A stretch of DNA of 64,000 nt from Niabella soli DSM 19437. Lineage in GTDB: Bacteria; Bacteroidota; Bacteroidia; Chitinophagales; Chitinophagaceae. Positions within the stretch are counted from its first letter, which is position 1, and each line of letters starts with the position of its first letter. Shown piece by piece: positions 62,715 to 64,000 of this stretch. Where the stretch lies: positions 1,674,001 through 1,738,000 of the forward strand of contig NZ_CP007035.1 of assembly GCF_000243115.2 (NCBI RefSeq), in the 5' to 3' direction. The translations under genes and the position numbers were made by a program. The notes beneath the pieces were generated by a model, which saw only the letters and a list, made by a program, of their open reading frames with translations, was not told where the DNA came from and ran no database searches.

Positions 62715-64000
62715 CTAAAACGTTACAATTATCTTTTTCCCATGCGGATCAAAATCAAACAGTATTTTATTGGCCAAAACCCGGGGAATCAATTTCTCGT
62801 CTCCCTGGTAAATGATGGGGCTCTTTATATTTCTTTTTTCAATTACAGCGGTCAGGGGTTCGGTATAAAGGGATTGATCCAGCTTTAGTTCGGGCAGGAT
62901 CGTAAGTCCGTTGGGTATTTTCCTAACCTCATAGGTTATGGCTTTTTGCTCCTGGCTATAGGCCGCCACCTCCCTAAACGTGCCTACCCATATTTTATCT
63001 TCCAACGCTTTTACTTTTTTTAAATGATCCCAAAAGATGGCCGTATCGCTGAAATGATCGTAGCCATAGGTCAGCCCATGCGTCATCGTTACGCCCCAGG
63101 CGCCGTTGGCAAGCAGTTCATTAATCTTTTTTTCAAGATTTTCCTTTGTACTTTTTCCGCCGACCGAAAATTGCAAAAGACGGGTAGCGATCCGGCCCCG
63201 GCCGGCCAGCGCAACACCTTCCGAAGTTTTTGTATTATTCGGATAAGCAAAAGTCCGCGGAGTGGCCCCAGTATTCAGGCCTATGACACTATCATTTTTA
63301 GCAATATCTGTCGCAATTTCTTTTAATAAAAATTTACCAAAATTACGATGCTCCCACCCATGATTGGATATTTCGTGGCCGTGCACCGACATTTGTTTAA
63401 GCTGCTCCCAGGATACGCGCGGCTTTCCGCCTGCCGCCGTCGTATCTTCAATGGATCTGCCATTTACAAAAAAAGTAGCTTTAAAACCCAGCCTGTCGAA
63501 AGCCGGAGCCGCAAGCGTAGCCTGCTCCAGCAACCCATCATCAAAAGTATAGCTGATTGCACAGGTTTTGTCATTGCGATATTTTGCAATATGAAAACCA
63601 GTCCCATCTAACCAGAGTATTTTAGCCAATAGTTTGTACATTTCTTCCCCCAGGTATTCGGCCGATTTTTCGGTAAAATGCGTGCGATCCTGCTGCAGGG
63701 CGCCTTCAGACATGTCCACAAAATAGGCGTTGGGATCTTCTTCAGCAATCCGTCTCATCGCCTCATCCACAAGGGGCTTAAAATGACGGTTAGCATAGGG
63801 TATAGAACCGAAAACAAAGGGCAGGTGCGAATAATCCTTACCCGTCCTTTCAGTCAGATGCTTTCTTACATATGCAATGATAGCACCCAGGTTCTCATAA
63901 TATTTTCGATCGTAACGATCATCACTTTCGCCCTGGTGCCAAAGAAAAGCATCTACCTGGTAACCTCTTTTAAGTTTCGACAAAGTGCTGTCAATCGCTG
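62715..64000 (-). CDS. Sialate O-acetylesterase-like domain fused to polysaccharide deacetylase domain (5' partial)
   Basis: The gene runs off the window at 64000, so the N-terminus is missing; in-frame codons continue past the TTG at 63983 (AIDSTLSKLKRGYQV). The first part carries DAFLWHQGESD and later MSEGALQQDRTHFTEKSAEYLGEEMY, the GQGESx and DxxH blocks of SASA-type carbohydrate esterases. From about 140 residues on comes a NodB-type deacetylase with the metal Asp pair in AISYTFDDGLLEQ, the two His in HGHEISNHGWEHR, RTFAYPNN, and a tail of unknown fold. So two ester/amide-removing domains act in one protein, probably exported and aimed at acetylated pectin or a related glycan. It is first in the minus-strand set with GH2, GH115 and the acetylesterase. 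Confidence 0.8.
   Translation of the reverse strand, partial: AIDSTLSKLKRGYQVDAFLWHQGESDDRYDRKYYENLGAIIAYVRKHLTERTGKDYSHLPFVFGSIPYANRHFKPLVDEAMRRIAEEDPNAYFVDMSEGALQQDRTHFTEKSAEYLGEEMYKLLAKILWLDGTGFHIAKYRNDKTCAISYTFDDGLLEQATLAAPAFDRLGFKATFFVNGRSIEDTTAAGGKPRVSWEQLKQMSVHGHEISNHGWEHRNFGKFLLKEIATDIAKNDSVIGLNTGATPRTFAYPNNTKTSEGVALAGRGRIATRLLQFSVGGKSTKENLEKKINELLANGAWGVTMTHGLTYGYDHFSDTAIFWDHLKKVKALEDKIWVGTFREVAAYSQEQKAITYEVRKIPNGLTILPELKLDQSLYTEPLTAVIEKRNIKSPIIYQGDEKLIPRVLANKILFDFDPHGKKIIVTF

Overview
The window is chromosomal DNA from a member of the Bacteroidota, most likely a soil or plant-associated Chitinophagaceae-type bacterium. The phylum call rests on several things seen here: a SusC/SusD pair, promoters of the type TTTG-N19/20-TAnnTTTG instead of sigma70 boxes, no clear Shine-Dalgarno sequences, Bacteroidota-type Ccm, CtlX and class 1 isoprenoid genes, and a polysaccharide utilisation locus (PUL). 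The family call is inference. No rRNA, phage, insertion sequence or CRISPR array was seen.

Layout. (1) 43-3438, minus strand: nucleotide-sugar and surface-polysaccharide genes (DegT aminotransferase, UDP-sugar 6-dehydrogenase, RfbD), followed by plus-strand waaA for lipid A-Kdo assembly. (2) 5022-13409: housekeeping genes, namely thymidine kinase with a ccmB-ccmC-ccmD cytochrome c set, glutamate dehydrogenase, the DUF177-rpmF-plsX operon and PEP carboxykinase. (3) 13613-17810: a methionine operon. A SAM-I riboswitch and an intrinsic terminator precede an unlisted 35-codon Cys-rich small ORF, then metY, metX and homoserine dehydrogenase. (4) 17872-24274: tsaD, an ABC permease, tRNA-Ser(UGA), a membrane histidine kinase, and a pair made of a class I isoprenoid synthase-like protein and a UbiA prenyltransferase. 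(5) 24523-28066: a small operon for oxidative sugar-acid metabolism (IlvD/Edd dehydratase, SDR dehydrogenase, SMP-30 lactonase). (6) 28528-36361: a TetR regulator, a possible sulfur redox set (periplasmic binding protein, DsrE, TsdA-like dihaem cytochrome), PPK2, an EamA exporter, and an arginine deiminase-like protein next to citrulline hydrolase CtlX.

(7) 36454-64000: a large pectin / rhamnogalacturonan utilisation region. Rhamnose mutarotase, GH105 and an unassigned glycosidase are followed by SusC, SusD, PL22, a DUF4450 protein, PL1, GH28, a beta-propeller glycosidase-like protein, an SGNH hydrolase and a hypothetical protein. On the minus strand lie a rhamnogalacturonan acetylesterase, GH115, GH2, and an esterase-deacetylase fusion cut by the window end. 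The inferred scheme is as follows. PL1 and GH28 cut homogalacturonan outside or in the periplasm, SusCD imports oligomers, PL22 and GH105 finish unsaturated products, and the esterases and GH115/GH2 remove decorations. Rhamnose mutarotase and the sugar-acid operon may serve the released monosaccharides. A LacI-type palindrome lies upstream of susC, but no LacI gene is in the window.

Intergenic spaces carry several families of short dispersed repeats. These include cacagag-type sequences, tandem attgactattgac-type sequences, acctgcgaggt palindromes, and GC-rich ggctcc-ggagcc hairpins. Some copies form gene ends or promoter parts. The strongest candidates for undescribed biology are the Cys-rich small ORF behind the SAM riboswitch, the isoprenoid synthase/UbiA pair, the TsdA/DsrE/binding-protein set, and the unassigned PUL enzymes.
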